From positions 23,987,887 through 24,051,886 of the forward strand of contig NC_066515.1 in NCBI RefSeq assembly GCF_024679095.1: a stretch of 64,000 nucleotides of DNA, written 5' to 3'. Positions 45,346 to 55,854 of this stretch are shown in pieces (within the stretch, counting starts at the first letter, position 1; every line of letters starts with the position of its first letter). This DNA comes from Eriocheir sinensis (lineage: Eukaryota; Arthropoda; Malacostraca; Decapoda; Varunidae). Made by a program: the position numbers and the translations under genes. The notes under the pieces are model-generated. The model was given only the letters and a program-made list of their open reading frames with translations. It ran no database searches and was not told the origin of the DNA.

Positions 45346-45850
45346 GAATGGAAGATGCTGAAAGCTGGAAAGTTTCGTTTAGTCGGCGCAACATCTGTGG
45401 TCATATGCCAGTGGAAGATGCTGAAGCGACGTAATTATGCAGGAGAGGAAGAGAGAATCGCAAAACTATAATGGACTCCTCTATCTCTCCCCCCACCCCC
45501 CCACACACACACACACACTCCCGTCAGTCCCCGTTACTCCCACTTCGTCCTGGAATAAAAAAGCGGCCCCGTATAAAAGAGTAAGCCGTCGTGAATCCTC
45601 CATTGGCCTCATTGATCTCTCGCCCTGCCCACAATGGCCCACAACACCCTGCGATTCGTAACAATAAGCGACGCCAACAACGCCATCATTGTTCTCTGTC
45701 TCGGATCACGCCCGCAAGAATGATCGGCCCAATCTATTCCCTGGGTAAATATCATGGTTCTATTTTTCATTTCTCTTCCTCCATCTCGTTCCTCCTCCTC
45801 CTACCTACCTCCCCTTCCCATTCTTTCATCTCTATTCTCTCGATTTTTTT
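45345..45850. other. Unique sequence, no gene
   Basis: GGAAGATGCTGAA is duplicated (about 45350 and 45413). A short CCCCACAC run follows at 45490-45515, then TATAAAAG at 45572-45579 and complex sequence to 45770. No gene is called. Confidence 0.35.
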
Positions 45851-46142
45851 TTTGTTTCATCCAGTTTTCTTTGACTTCATTTTTGTGGGGAGGTGCATTT
45901 TTTTCGTTTTTTGTGTCCTAGTGATTTGGGTTTTTGTCTTGTTCGTGTTTTTTTTACTGTTTGTCATGTTTTTTGGGGTTATTGTTGCTGTTATGTTCCT
46001 AGTCACGCTCTTTGTCTTGATCTTGTTCTTTTTCTTCGTGTTATTGTTTTCTGGCATTTCCAGTCGTTCAGTATCACAAACCTCACCTCAAACATACATC
46101 AGACATTCTATTCGTTCATTCCACCTCTCTCTTTGTCACTCC
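45851..46142. other. T/G-rich spacer, no gene
   Basis: TTTT/GTTTT-rich DNA (45840-46060) and a short unique segment leading to retroposon copy B. The 277-codon frame 45591-46424 crosses this region and the retroposon and has no domain. Confidence 0.4.
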
Positions 46143-46262
46143 TTCGGCCACCTCTTTGGATTCTTTTTAGGAGCAGCGAGTAGCGGGCTTTTTTTTTTAT
46201 TGTTTCCTTTTTTTGTGCCCTTGAGCTGTCTTCTTGCTGTAAAAAAAACAAAAAAAAAAAAA
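46143..46262 (+). mobile_element. Short poly(A)-tailed retroposon, copy B
   Basis: This is a second, nearly identical copy of the element at 26275-26393, with the same start TTCGGCCACC, the same GAGCAGCGAGTAGCGGGC block, the same T-rich linker and the same GCCCTTGAGCTGTC segment, ending in an A-rich tail interrupted by one C. Differences are limited to linker length and the last bases before the tail. The flanks outside the element do not match, as expected for independent insertions. No target-site duplication is obvious. Confidence 0.75.
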
Positions 46263-46429
46263 CATCCTTCGTCTTTCATTTCAAACTCCTCACTCTCTTG
46301 TCTCACTTCATTTCTCCTCCCTACTTCCCTTTCCATTCTTGATTTTTCTACCTTTCACAGCATTCTTTCCCTCACTCACTCACCCTTCCATCATTCCCAC
46401 CTTCCTTCCCTTCTTCGCTCTTGATTGGT

Positions 46430-46765
46430 CGATGTCTGTGGTTGTGGTTGTGGTGGTGGTCGTTTTGGTTGGTGTTATTGGTGGTGGCGGAGAAAGAGTG
46501 GAACAGTGTATGGTTGACGTGGTTATTCTGCTTGATAGAAGGGTGATATTGGTGTTGTGATTGGTTGTGGTGGTGGGGAAGGAAGGTGGACAATACATGG
46601 TTGACGTGGCTATTCCGGTTAATGATGGCGTAGGTGGTAGCAATGGTGGTAGTTTTGGTTGGTGATGATGGTGATAATGGTGATGGAGGTGTCGCGGCTT
46701 CTGTTTTGCGGTGGCGGCGGTGGTGGAGTCGGCGGTGACGGTGGTTCTGGGTGGTGAATCGAAGA
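46430..46765. repeat. GGT/TGG-rich minisatellite
   Basis: GGTTGTGGTGGTGG-type DNA with a duplicated ATGGTTGACGTGG(T/C)TATTC phrase (46510 and 46600, about 90 bp apart). Confidence 0.75.
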
Positions 46766-47090
46766 GCAAATTGCCTTCAGAGATTATTACAGGGTGGGTG
46801 ATGAGTGTCTTCCTGCGGCGAATTGAGGACGAGCTGTTTTGCGAGGATTGAAAGAACTGGCTTAATGGCCCCTCACGCCTCGCCTTATTGCGCCCAGGTG
46901 ATGGCCCTTAAGTTTATGGCGTGGAGCGGCGGCGGTACACTTGGCCATAAAAGTATCGGACACCTTCACGATCGATGGTTTAGAGAATGAGCGAAAGTTA
47001 AAGAGAACAACGGCTTTCCCCGCGTGTTCATGACTCCCGTTTTCGTTTGGTTGTCTTATTGTTTCGACGTTGTGGGTGTGAGGTTGTTTC
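46766..47090. other. Unique island, no gene
   Basis: Complex sequence with several GCC/CGCC words around 46865-46940. No gene, RNA or element is recognised. Confidence 0.35.
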
Positions 47091-47520
47091 ATGGGTGGTG
47101 GTACTGTGGTGTGTCTCTTTTATTGTGGTGGGGGGCAATAACCTTAGTGTGGTGGCCTTAAAACCTGAATACATCTTTTATTGTGGTGTGTGGTAGTGAT
47201 GTATGGTGTGACCGGGATGGGTACAGTTTGTGGATCGTGGTGTTACTTGTGATGGTGGAATGGGTTTTGAGGTGATGGGGTTTGTGGAAAGGCGGTATAG
47301 TGATGGTCATGTGTAGGGGATGTGGTGGTGGTAGTGGTATATGGTGTGACAAGGGTGTATAGTTTGAGGGTCGTGCTGGTATTGGTGGTGATGTTATAGA
47401 GGTGTATGGTGTGACGGGTGTATAGTTTGGAGGTCATGGTGGTATTGGTGGTGATGTTAGAGGTGGTGTTTTGTGACAGGGTGATGGTGGAATTCGTTTT
47501 TGTGGTGAGGTGGAGTGAAA
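47090..47520. repeat. GTGG-rich degenerate tandem repeat
   Basis: The phrase GTATGGTGTGAC recurs at about 47193, 47338 (TATATGGTGTGAC) and 47404. GGTATTGGTGGTGATGTTA occurs at about 47375 and 47440. Spacings of 65-145 bp indicate a degenerate array. Confidence 0.78.
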
Positions 47521-48230
47521 GTGATGCCTGGTGGATGTGTTTGTAGTTTATGATGGTTTAATGATGGCAGTAATAGCAGTAGTAGTTGTTGTGGTAGCAG
47601 GAGACAGGCAGCGCAGATTAAACAGGACAAAAACACAACACCAGGAGGAGTCTTACCTGGCCTCACCTGCCGTCCCGCCCAGCAGCCGACCTCCAGGTTG
47701 TCAGCGGCGTCTGGGTGTCCACTTTTTGTCAGCCCCGCGGCGCTTGTCTACTTAAAACTGTAACAAAGTGTGCATGTCCACTTAGAGACGTAATTAAGCG
47801 CCAGTCCAAAGTTATCGCCCACGTGTCTTCTGGAAATTGGTTTTTATGTATTTACGAGCTCCTGTTAGTTGTTCGCCTAATGACAAGATATAAAGTAGAA
47901 TTGAGCATCAAGAAACCTAAATGCCTGTGTAATCGACTCCGTTCAGACCAATATAGAAACAAGTGCGCCGGGTATATCTTTCACCCACAATGGCGCCTCG
48001 TTAACACACACTAATGGAGGACAGGTGATTAGTATGCATTATGATATCAATAAGATTCATAACCTCGCCCGTGGACGCCGCCCAAGGTACAGCAAGGGCG
48101 GGGGAAGGGGGCGGAGGAGTGATTAAGTGGGGGGCGGGCAGGGGCAAGGAGGGGGCGTAGCTTTTAGGGGCGCGGCGGGGGGGAGAGTAATTTAGGCAGT
48201 CATCATTCACAGGCCGAGAAGATTAATGAT
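47521..48230. other. Unique sequence, no gene
   Basis: Complex sequence, GC-rich at 47660-47750 and G-rich at 48080-48185. CTTACCTG at 47652-47659 is a perfect splice-donor consensus on the minus strand, but no supporting minus-strand exon is recognised. Confidence 0.35.
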
Positions 48231-48375
48231 AGTAATTGTAGTAGTAGTGGTGGTAATAATAGTAGTACAACAGCTCCGGCAGCGGCAGTAACAACACCAG
48301 TAAAAGTAGCAGTAGTAGTAGTAGTAGCTAGTAGTAGTAGAAGTAGCAGCAGTAGTAGTAGTAGTAGTAGTAGTA
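48231..48375. repeat. (GTA)n / (GCA)n trinucleotide tract
   Basis: GTAGTAGTGG and GTAGCAGTA words culminate in (GTA)n at 48343-48375. Confidence 0.9.
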
Positions 48376-48567
48376 TGTTATATCCTTTTGTTTTGTTTAC
48401 GCTATTGTTGTTTATTATCCTCCTCCTCATCTTCTTCAACATTTTTCCGTGTAACGACTCACGCATATACAAGTTCACGACGTGTACACTACAAGACTCA
48501 AACATAATGGCGCAGTAACTATTTTATGATCACTCAAGAGGCTTATGCTACCCAAGGCCACATTCCA

Positions 48568-48568
<1 letters not shown>

Positions 48569-48612
<44 letters not shown>

Positions 48613-48640
48613 AGGTGGTAGTAGAAAAATCTTTAGTAGT
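48569..48640. repeat. (TAG)n microsatellite
   Basis: At least 14 uninterrupted TAG triplets (48569-48612), then an interrupted extension. Confidence 0.95.
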
Positions 48641-48896
48641 AGGTAGGCGTAGGGGTGTCGTGTAGCCAGACAGACAGACAGGCGGACAGACAGCAGGTGA
48701 GGACAGGTATTCAGCAGGCTGTTAGCAAGACTGACGCGGGGACATGACAGGGGGAAGGGTGGTGTCAGCTTCCCCTGTCAGCCCTCCCTCCTCTGCCTCC
48801 ATACAAGACCCGAGGGAGAGGTTAGGAAGGGAGAGTGAGAGGAAGGAAGGGACGGACGAAGAGGAAAGAAATATGGGTTTAAGAGGGAAGAGATGC

Positions 48897-48930
<34 letters not shown>

Positions 48931-49159
48931 TAATTAAGCCAGAAGAAATGTTACCTTGGCCGCGGGTGACAGGGAGGTGCGTTGAGACTTACCTGTGCTT
49001 AATGGCTTCTCAGGTGCGGCGCGGAATCGTATAGAGTCGGGAGAAATTTATTGAGGATAAGTAGATAAAGACAGAGGCTCGTCCAGGCACATTTATCTAT
49101 CGGGTGAAGCAACGCGCCCCGAGTTTATGGATGCATGCACGTGTGAGCAATAAAGTAAA

Positions 49160-49160
<1 letters not shown>
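48641..49160. other. Unique sequence with short (GA)n, no gene
   Basis: (CAGA)n at 48668-48690, a complex segment, GGGAGA-rich DNA, (GA)n at 48897-48926, then a unique segment with CTTACCTGTG (48991) and CTCAGGTGCGG (49010). No gene is recognised. Confidence 0.4.
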
Positions 49161-49165
<5 letters not shown>

Positions 49166-49223
<58 letters not shown>

Positions 49224-49288
49224 TTCCTATCTCGTTTTTTATCCTTTTTTCTTTATTTTCCTTTTCTCTCATTTTATTCTTCCCACCT

Positions 49289-49373
<85 letters not shown>
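49166..49373. repeat. Two (CT)n microsatellites
   Basis: (CT)n at 49166-49218 (53 bp) and 49290-49373 (84 bp), separated by a 71-bp T-rich spacer. Confidence 0.96.
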
Positions 49374-49378
<5 letters not shown>

Positions 49379-49770
49379 TGTAGAGCAAAAGATATATATT
49401 TTACGATCAAACCCACAAACGAACTCACATTGATTCATCCCCTTCTCCCCTTCCCTCCCCTTCTTTATCATCCCATCCCTCCCCCTCTACCCCTTCCCCT
49501 TCCCTCCCCACCACAAGCTCTGCCGCCCATCCATTACCACCGGCGGGAAAAACAAACAAATATGAGAGAGTGAGATAGCCCAAGAGTGAGATAGGGCTGG
49601 GAAGGTCGATTCTCACACTCCGGCTCACGATCGCTTGGCCCCTATTGACAGGTCCACTCCGGGGTTTCACTATTCATGGCCCGAATTTCGCTTATGTTCA
49701 CTCCCATGATGTAAGTTTTCAGGGGGGTATTCTCAGATGCTTCCTTCCGCTGCCCACGTCAACTATTACC
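49374..49770. other. Unique sequence, no gene
   Basis: C-rich at 49440-49510, then complex sequence leading into the dispersed repeat at 49775. No gene is recognised. Confidence 0.35.
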
Positions 49771-49774
49771 AAAT

Positions 49775-49900
49775 GCCGAAAATGAGATCAATCGTCTTCT
49801 AATGAGTGTTCTTTTAGGTTCATGGCAAAGAGGAATGTTCAAACTACCAGAAGGGTCATAAAACTACCCTTGTAAGTGCCCCAAACACCTACGAAAGACG
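49775..49900 (+). repeat. Dispersed repeat related to the 63-bp array leader
   Basis: This block aligns colinearly with 59062-59183. Shared words include GAGAT.A.TCG, TTCT(A/T)ATGAGTG, GTTCATGG (49818 and 59103), (T/G)TCAAACT.CCA, TCATA(A/G)AA, TACCC or ACCCGTAA and CTA(C/A)GAAAG. From GTTCATGG to GAAAG is about 78 bp in both places. Here the 63-bp segment is present once and is not tandemly amplified. It may be part of a dispersed, possibly non-autonomous element extending left to about 49690. Confidence 0.65.
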
Positions 49901-50123
49901 TCCAATGTGTGTGTTTAAGAATACGAGTTAAAGTTTGAACGGCAGGTGAAGTTCTGAGAGAGGGAAGGCGAGGAGGGTTTCGTTCAGCGGGTTGCTCCAA
50001 GCGGCCTCAGACCCATGATTGCTTGTGAGCGAGCCTGTCAGGTCCCGCCCCGCCCTCCGCTGAGTAATGCCCGAGTGACTGCTGATTATTATGGCTAACG
50101 TATTGCCCGACTCACCCACGGGA

Positions 50124-50200
50124 AGAGAGAGAGAGAGAGAGAGAGAGAAGAAATGAGAGCAAAGGAGAGAGGGAACGAAAAAAAGGGATGTAAGGGAAGG

Positions 50201-50245
<45 letters not shown>

Positions 50246-50283
50246 GAAATGAGAGCAAAGGAGAGAGGAAACGAAAAAAGGGA

Positions 50284-50330
<47 letters not shown>
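50124..50330. repeat. Duplicated (GA)n plus AG-rich unit
   Basis: GAAATGAGAGCAAAGGAGAG occurs at about 50151 and 50245 (about 94 bp apart), each followed by GGGATGTAAG and flanked by (GA)n tracts. A short (CCAA)n follows at 50329-50344. Confidence 0.93.
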
Positions 50331-50344
50331 AACCAACCAACCAA

Positions 50345-50833
50345 CCCACCAACCCCAAGCGCATATTACTATCCAGCAACCGCGGCGGGAAAGATATATT
50401 ACCGGCCGGCGAGAGATTAAGTGCAAGTGTATCAGTAGCCGGCACCCTCACAATGGAAGTATATCACCCGCACCCGACAACCACACACGGCGGATATATC
50501 ACTAACTGGCACCTGCGCACCGACACGATATATGACGAAAGTGGCAACCGGGACAAAGGAAGAAATATGTGGGCACTAAACTCGCGGGAATAATTAACTA
50601 GCTGACAACCGCCGTGGCGTGACGAATGACTACCCCTCCGTAAGTCATGAAGGGGAGGAGGAGGAGGGGGAGAGCTGGTGGGTCAAGAGGAAGAGGAGGA
50701 AGAAGCAGAGGTGTCGTCGATAACTCGTCTCAGTGGCTTGGAAAAGTGATTACCCCGCCGCTGCCGATCTTGCCTGGGACAGAAATGGAGGTCGCTGTGT
50801 TGATTCTGCCGCACGCAACTGTGAATGGCGTAG
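50345..50833. other. Unique sequence, no gene
   Basis: Decayed repeats of the phrase ATATATCAC or GATATATTACCGGC with CCGGC...ACC spacing of about 55-60 bp (50370-50540) lie in otherwise complex sequence. GGA-rich at 50650-50705. No gene is recognised. Confidence 0.4.

Positions 50834-50875
<42 letters not shown>
50834..50875. repeat. (GT)n microsatellite
   Basis: A perfect GT repeat of about 40 bp. Confidence 0.96.
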
Positions 50876-50876
<1 letters not shown>

Positions 50877-51340
50877 GGCAGCCGTATGAATGTGTGAAGT
50901 GTGAGGGGAAGAGGAAGGGGAGTAAAAGAGAAGGGAATGTTAGAGAATGAGTGAGGGGAGAGTCACCTCCAAGCACAGTTAGGAACGAAAACATATTATG
51001 AAGAGAGACTCGTGTGAAAATCTAGATAAAAAGACTAACAAACAGGCCGTCAGATAGAAAGACAGATGAACAAACGACAATGCGGGTACAAACAAACAGG
51101 TTTTTAGAGATTTTTGCTTCGAAACAGAGACAGACATGAATGAAGGGGAAAGAATGGAGAAAATAGTGCTTTTGAAATTTATTAATGCAGCTGAACATAG
51201 ACATAGAGAAAGAGAAAAAAGGAGAATGATAGAGAGTGGGAAAGAAGGAAAGAAAGAAAAAAAGAAAGAAAAAAAAGTTGAATAAAACAGAATTGATAAA
51301 ACAAAACACTACAAGAACTGGACTACTGATTTGCTTTTCG

Positions 51341-51342
<2 letters not shown>
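50876..51342. other. Purine-rich and unique spacer, no gene
   Basis: AG-rich with AAAGAAAGAAAAA runs at 51236-51280. No gene is recognised. Confidence 0.4.

Positions 51343-51435
<93 letters not shown>
51343..51435. repeat. (AC)n microsatellite
   Basis: A perfect AC repeat of 93 bp, the longest CA/GT tract in the window. Confidence 0.97.
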
Positions 51436-51438
<3 letters not shown>

Positions 51439-51635
51439 ATACACATAAATAAGGGAAAAAGTACACCCGACAGGAAATAAACGCAGACTCCAGGTAACTT
51501 TACACATCAACATAAATTAACCTTCCCTCACCTGTCCCGGCTACCGTCCCTCCGCGGCTCACCGGCACAATTAACTTGCCTGTCTCGCGGATTTCACACC
51601 ACACCGCCGGCCGCACACACTCCCCTCACCGCCCG

Positions 51636-51640
<5 letters not shown>

Positions 51641-51688
<48 letters not shown>
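51641..51688. repeat. (CT)n microsatellite
   Basis: A perfect CT repeat of 48 bp, about 240 bp upstream of the tRNA gene. Confidence 0.97.
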
Positions 51689-51691
<3 letters not shown>

Positions 51692-51928
51692 TGATGTGAC
51701 CATTCTAAGACCTATTTTAAGATTTGTTTCATTATTTTCACGATATCTCTTTTCTACATCTCATTAAAGGCACCCGTTCAGTATTCTCGTACAAGTTAAA
51801 CACCACTGGCAACATATATAATAGCGATTTCGTGTATGTAATCATGAACAAGAGGATGTAGGGGTATAATCATAGGGTATAGTGAAAGTAACGGGGATTT
51901 AAAACCTTCCACCCTGGGTACTGTCACT

Positions 51929-52002
51929 GGCCTGTTAGCTCAGTTGGTTAGAGCGCCGTGCTAATAACGCGGATGTCGAGGGTTCGATCCCCTTACGGGC
52001 CA
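51929..52002 (+). tRNA. tRNA-Ile (anticodon AAT)
   Basis: This is an intact, intronless 74-nt cytosolic isoleucine tRNA gene. The 7-bp acceptor stem pairs 51929-51935 with 51995-52001 (one T-G wobble), followed by discriminator A at 52002. The D stem pairs GCTC (51938-51941) with GAGC (51951-51954). The anticodon stem pairs CCGTG (51956-51960) with CGCGG (51968-51972) around loop CTAATAA, which places AAT at 51963-51965. The T arm has loop TTCGATC at 51983-51989. The internal Pol III promoter is complete: A box TAGCTCAGTTGG at 51936-51947 and B box GGTTCGATCCC at 51981-51991. CCA is not encoded, as expected for a eukaryote. A TTTTT run 13 nt downstream fits Pol III termination. It stands alone, with no other tRNA gene seen in the window. 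Expression is inferred from the intact structure. Confidence 0.96.
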
Positions 52003-52014
52003 AGGTGGACATTG

Positions 52015-52019
52015 TTTTT
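52015..52019 (+). terminator. Pol III oligo(T) terminator of tRNA-Ile
   Basis: A run of five T residues lies 13 nt after the discriminator base of the tRNA-Ile gene. Runs of four or more T on the non-template strand are the usual RNA polymerase III stop signal, so the predicted primary transcript has a short 3' trailer. Confidence 0.75.
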
Positions 52020-52280
52020 ATACTTGATATTTTTCATTCATTTCACGTCTAAGAATGAGAAATTATGCGTTTGATGAATATATTACTAAAACTACCGCTG
52101 TTACTACTACTACTATAAGCGATCATAATGGGTTGTTGCTCCTGCCGCGCCCCGCTGCCAAACGTACGATTCGTGTTGTCTAAGATATTCTACGTCACAA
52201 TAATTAAGTTTATGCAGAGAAAAGAAATAGAAAAACGTACTTCACCAATTCCAGTAATATTAAAAGATGATGATAGTGAT

Positions 52281-52281
52281 G

Positions 52282-52331
<50 letters not shown>
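52281..52331. repeat. (AAT)n microsatellite
   Basis: About 17 AAT triplets, downstream of the tRNA gene. Confidence 0.96.
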
Positions 52332-52332
<1 letters not shown>

Positions 52333-52454
52333 TATAGTGGTGGTATAAGTATTGCCGTTAAAATTATTGATTGAAATGGTGACACTAATAAATGATAACG
52401 AAAATATTGATACTAATATATGCAGTAATGATACTACTACTACTACTAAATGAT

Positions 52455-52507
52455 AATAAAAAAAAATAATAATAACGAAAATATTGATATATGCAGTAAT
52501 AATAATG

Positions 52508-52557
<50 letters not shown>
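52455..52557. repeat. (AAT)n microsatellite, second tract
   Basis: AT-rich DNA with a long (AAT)n at about 52508-52557. ATATTGATA(C/T).ATATGCAGTAAT is repeated at 52404 and 52484 just upstream. Confidence 0.94.
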
Positions 52558-52870
52558 TGCTGAGAGAGAAGAGAAGAGAGAGAGGGCAATGTCAGGTGGA
52601 TGAAGGGATCAGAGGGAAAGAAGGAGAGGAAGGGAGGGAAGGAGGAAGGAAGGGAGGGAAGGAGGAAGGGAAGGAAGAGAGGAAGGGAGGGAAGGAGAAG
52701 GGTGGTGCAGGAGAGACAGATGAAAATATTCTGACCAAGCCATTAAGTGAGGACGAGGAGGGACGAGGAGAGGACGAGGAGAGGACGAGGAGGGACGAGG
52801 AGGGACGAGGAGAGGACGAGGAGGGACGAGGAGAGGACGAGGAGAGGACGAGGAGAGGACGAGGGAAGGA
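52558..52870. repeat. GGA-rich region with GGACGAGGA minisatellite
   Basis: GGGA/GGAA-rich DNA to 52700, then units of GGACGAGGA with or without GGGACGAGGAGA extension at 52748-52866. The encoded Arg/Thr/Glu/Asp pattern in two frames is a by-product. Confidence 0.88.
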
Positions 52871-52899
52871 AAACTATAATATTCTTAGAGCTTTATGAT

Positions 52900-53800
52900 T
52901 CTTCGCTTTCATATCTTTATTTTTATTTGGGTTCTTAAATCTGTAAAGCTTCTCGGTCGTTTGTACTAATATGTCATCTATTTTATTATTTTCTGTTCTT
53001 CTTTTGGTTGTTTTTATCCTTCCATCTTCGTTTTATTTCATCATCTTCAGTATTTTCAAGTAACAGACTGACTCATGCTTCTTAGACTTAAAAGAAATAT
53101 ATCATTCTTTTGGTTATTTTTATCCTTTTATCTTCGTTTTATTTCATCATCTTCAATAGTTTTTAGTAACACTGACTCTTAAATGCTTCTTACTTTTTTT
53201 CTTTTTTTTTGCAACAATGGAGACGGCTCAAGGGCAACAAAAAGAGTATAGAAAAAAAAAAGGCCCGCTACTCACCGCTCCCACAACAGACAATTTAAGT
53301 AAAGAATGGCCAAAAGAGAGGTCAAATATATCTTTTCTGTTTTCTTTTTTCTCCTTACATCACGGTTTTATTTCATCATCATTTAATATTTTCAAGCTAA
53401 TTGAGTCACCCCTAAATGCTTCTTATACTTAAAAGAAATACATCACTTAGTCTTTTCTGTTCTTTTATTATTTTTTTCTTCCTTACATCATGGTTTTATT
53501 TCATCTTCTATCAATATTTTCAAGTGGCAGACTGACTCCTAAATGCTTCTTATACTTAAAGGAAATATATCTTTTTGTTTTCATTATTATATTTCATCAT
53601 CTTTTAATATTTTCAAGCTAATAGATTCACTCCTACACGTTTCTTAAAATGTAAAAAGGCTATATCATTTAATCCCTCTATTTTCTTTTTTATTCTCCTT
53701 TTTATTATTTTTTCACGCTTCTTCCATCATTATTTCATCTCTTAACATTATTTCAAGTCACAGATACACTCCTAAACACTTCTTAAATTAATATGAAAAT
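52900..53800. repeat. AT-rich tandem array, 6 units of 93-141 bp, interrupted
   Basis: The landmark ATTTCATC recurs at 53035, 53141, 53370, 53498, 53591 and 53732. Units share ATTTTCAAG(T/C), GACTC.TAAATGCTTCTTA and TTAAA(A/G)GAAATATATC. The 229-bp gap between 53141 and 53370 is explained by the 119-bp retroposon copy C inserted in it, leaving about 110 bp for that unit. Confidence 0.85.
53202..53320 (-). mobile_element. Short retroposon, copy C (diverged, reverse)
   Basis: Read on the minus strand, this copy contains a match to GGCCATTCTTTACTT-type 5' sequence, then GGTGAGTAGCGGGCC, a T-rich linker, GTTGCCCTTGAGCCGTCTCC and an A tail (the T run at 53202-53210 on the plus strand). By eye it is about 75 percent similar to copies A and B, so it belongs to an older or different subfamily. 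It interrupts an AT-rich tandem array whose units lie on both sides (53141 and 53370), so the array existed before the insertion. Confidence 0.65.
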
Positions 53801-53807
53801 CAATTAT

Positions 53808-53810
<3 letters not shown>

Positions 53811-53888
<78 letters not shown>
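53811..53888. repeat. (CT)n microsatellite
   Basis: A perfect CT repeat of 78 bp. Confidence 0.97.
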
Positions 53889-53891
<3 letters not shown>

Positions 53892-53969
53892 ATTACTTTC
53901 TACAGCTCATCTCCTTCGTTCAAAATAACTTCAAAGGAAATAATTTACGTACTAATAGAGGGACCAGCA

Positions 53970-55020
53970 CCCCCCATACCCCCTCCCTTTTGCTCTCCCT
54001 CCCTCCTCTTCTCCCTCATCCCTTTTCCTCCCTTCCTCTTTCCCTTTTCCGTTCACTCATCCTCTTAGCCATACATAACAAATCCTCTATGACACTTTTA
54101 AGGGATCCCTCCTCTTCCTCTTTCTACTCTTCCTCCTCCTCTTCTTCCAGTCCTCCATCCGTCTACTTTTTCTGTTTGTTTGTTTATGATTATTTGCATG
54201 TCTTATATTTTTGTATCAAGAGGGCAAGTTTTTTTCATTTAATTCCTAAGTTTGTTTTAGGTTTGTTTTCGTTCCCTCGTGGTATAGTTCCCAGAGTTGA
54301 TCAATGTTTTTCTTTTCTTTTGTCAGTCGAATTTTTATTACATTCTTCTTTAGTAATAACGGTGTTGATTTTTTTATAGTAATTCCTTGACTCTATATAT
54401 ATGACTCCCTGATATGAAGAGAGAAAGAGCGATCCAGTCCCTTGCCTTCCCCTTGTACATTCCAAAGCTTATATCTATCTCCCTTTTTATTCCACTTCCT
54501 CTCCCTCCATGCCACGTTCCCCCCTTATCTTTCTTCCTGCTCCTCCCTATGAAGATTGCACATTTCCCTTTCCTCTCATTGCACTCTCCCTTCCCTCCCT
54601 GCCACTGCTTCCTCCCTATCCCTCCCTGCATTATTTAGAGATTACATGCATGCCCTTCCTCGTCATTCCCTCATCCTCTCGCCTCCCCCTTTGGTCATTC
54701 TACTCTCTGTTCCTTTTCTTTATGCTTCCCTTTCTTGTTTACATTCCTCTCTTTCATTCCACCTTCCCTTCGTCTCCCTTTTCTTCTCCCTTTCATATAT
54801 TTCCCCTTCTCATTCCACCCTCCCTTCCTTCTCCGTTCTCTTCCCCTTCATTGCTTACATTCCCCCTTCTTTCCTTAGCCCAGCCCCTTCCCTTGCTTCA
54901 TTTCCCCTTCTCTTTCCACCTCTTCCTCCCCTTACTTATTTCCCCTCCTCCTCCTTAGTCCACTCATCCTCCCTCTCTCTTGCTTCCCACTTTCTCCCTC
55001 TTTCCTCCCCGCCCTTCCCA
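53970..55020. repeat. Polypyrimidine-rich region
   Basis: CCCTCC/TTCC-rich on the plus strand, except for a T/G-rich interval at 54175-54420. Overlapping forward frames of 85-159 codons are compositional. Confidence 0.78.
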
Positions 55021-55028
55021 GTACTCGG

Positions 55029-55251
55029 CAGGTAACTCAGGTGGTTCCCGGTAGCGCCACGCGGTCACCTGTAACTTACCTGTGTGGCGCCAAATATTAA
55101 TAAAATCGCATATGTTGTCAAGTTTAGTGTCGGTGGCGGCGGATCGCGAGTCGTTATTCACGTGTACACGGCGGCATAAACCCCTCGCTTTATCTCCCTG
55201 CCCACCTGAGTTTATTATTCGCCTTCATTCACAGGTAACTCATCGCACCTG
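55029..55251. promoter_or_regulatory. CAGGT half-site cluster (candidate enhancer)
   Basis: Seven CAGGT/ACCTG cores occur in 223 bp: 55029, 55038, 55067, 55078, 55204, 55232 and 55247. CAGGTAACTCA is exactly repeated at 55029-55039 and 55232-55242. CACGTG lies at 55159-55164, and AT-rich homeodomain-like cores (AAATATTAATAAAAT, TTTATTATTCG) lie between. Such cores are bound by Snail/ZEB zinc fingers, E-proteins and, as CAGGTA(G), by Zelda in insects. About 0.4 sites would be expected by chance. Function is inferred. Confidence 0.4.
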
Positions 55252-55488
55252 GACCAGTGACCCGCGCGCGACTCACTCTCACTCAGCGTATGCAATCGAA
55301 GTCCATTGTGAGTTATAAAGGAAAGTTCGTGTTTTATCGTTCTTCATTAATCACGAGGATGTTTTTTTGTGTGTTTTTTTTGTCATGGTTGTTTTATTTT
55401 ATTTTTTTGTTTTTTGATACAGGAAGGAGATAGTGTTGCGTTGTTCCATTATTCAGAGTGACGAGTGTGATGTTCTGCTGTGTTTTAT

Positions 55489-55490
<2 letters not shown>
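55252..55490. other. Unique then T-rich spacer, no gene
   Basis: Complex sequence to 55330, then T-rich DNA with TTTTTTGTGTG words. No gene is recognised. Confidence 0.35.
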
Positions 55491-55539
<49 letters not shown>

Positions 55540-55784
55540 CGGGTGGTGATACTGGTTGAGTTGTGGTGATTGTGCGAGGTGATGATGATGGTGGTGATGA
55601 CGGTGGTGGTGATGATGGTGAAAATTGTGAGTGACTGTGAAGGTAGTAATTGTGGCTGCCAAGGTGATGGTGGTTTAAGTATACACACACACGCACACAC
55701 GTACACGCTTACTAATAAAACGCACACACACACATGCAGCCACCTAGAATGTCTACACGGATGTTGTGTTTGGCATGCAGGGAG

Positions 55785-55849
<65 letters not shown>
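55491..55849. repeat. Inverted (GT)n / (AC)n pair with GGT-rich spacer
   Basis: (TG)n at 55491-55538 and (AC)n at 55787-55849 are complementary. The spacer is GGTGAT-rich and then CACA-rich. Confidence 0.94.

Positions 55850-55854
<5 letters not shown>

Noticed and set aside
45572..45615. TATAAAAG with a TCATTG 39 bp downstream as a core promoter
   Set aside because: Spacing is longer than usual, the initiator match is imperfect, and no gene follows.
47652..47659. CTTACCTG as a minus-strand splice donor
   Set aside because: A perfect donor word alone is common by chance, and no coding minus-strand exon lies at higher coordinates next to it.
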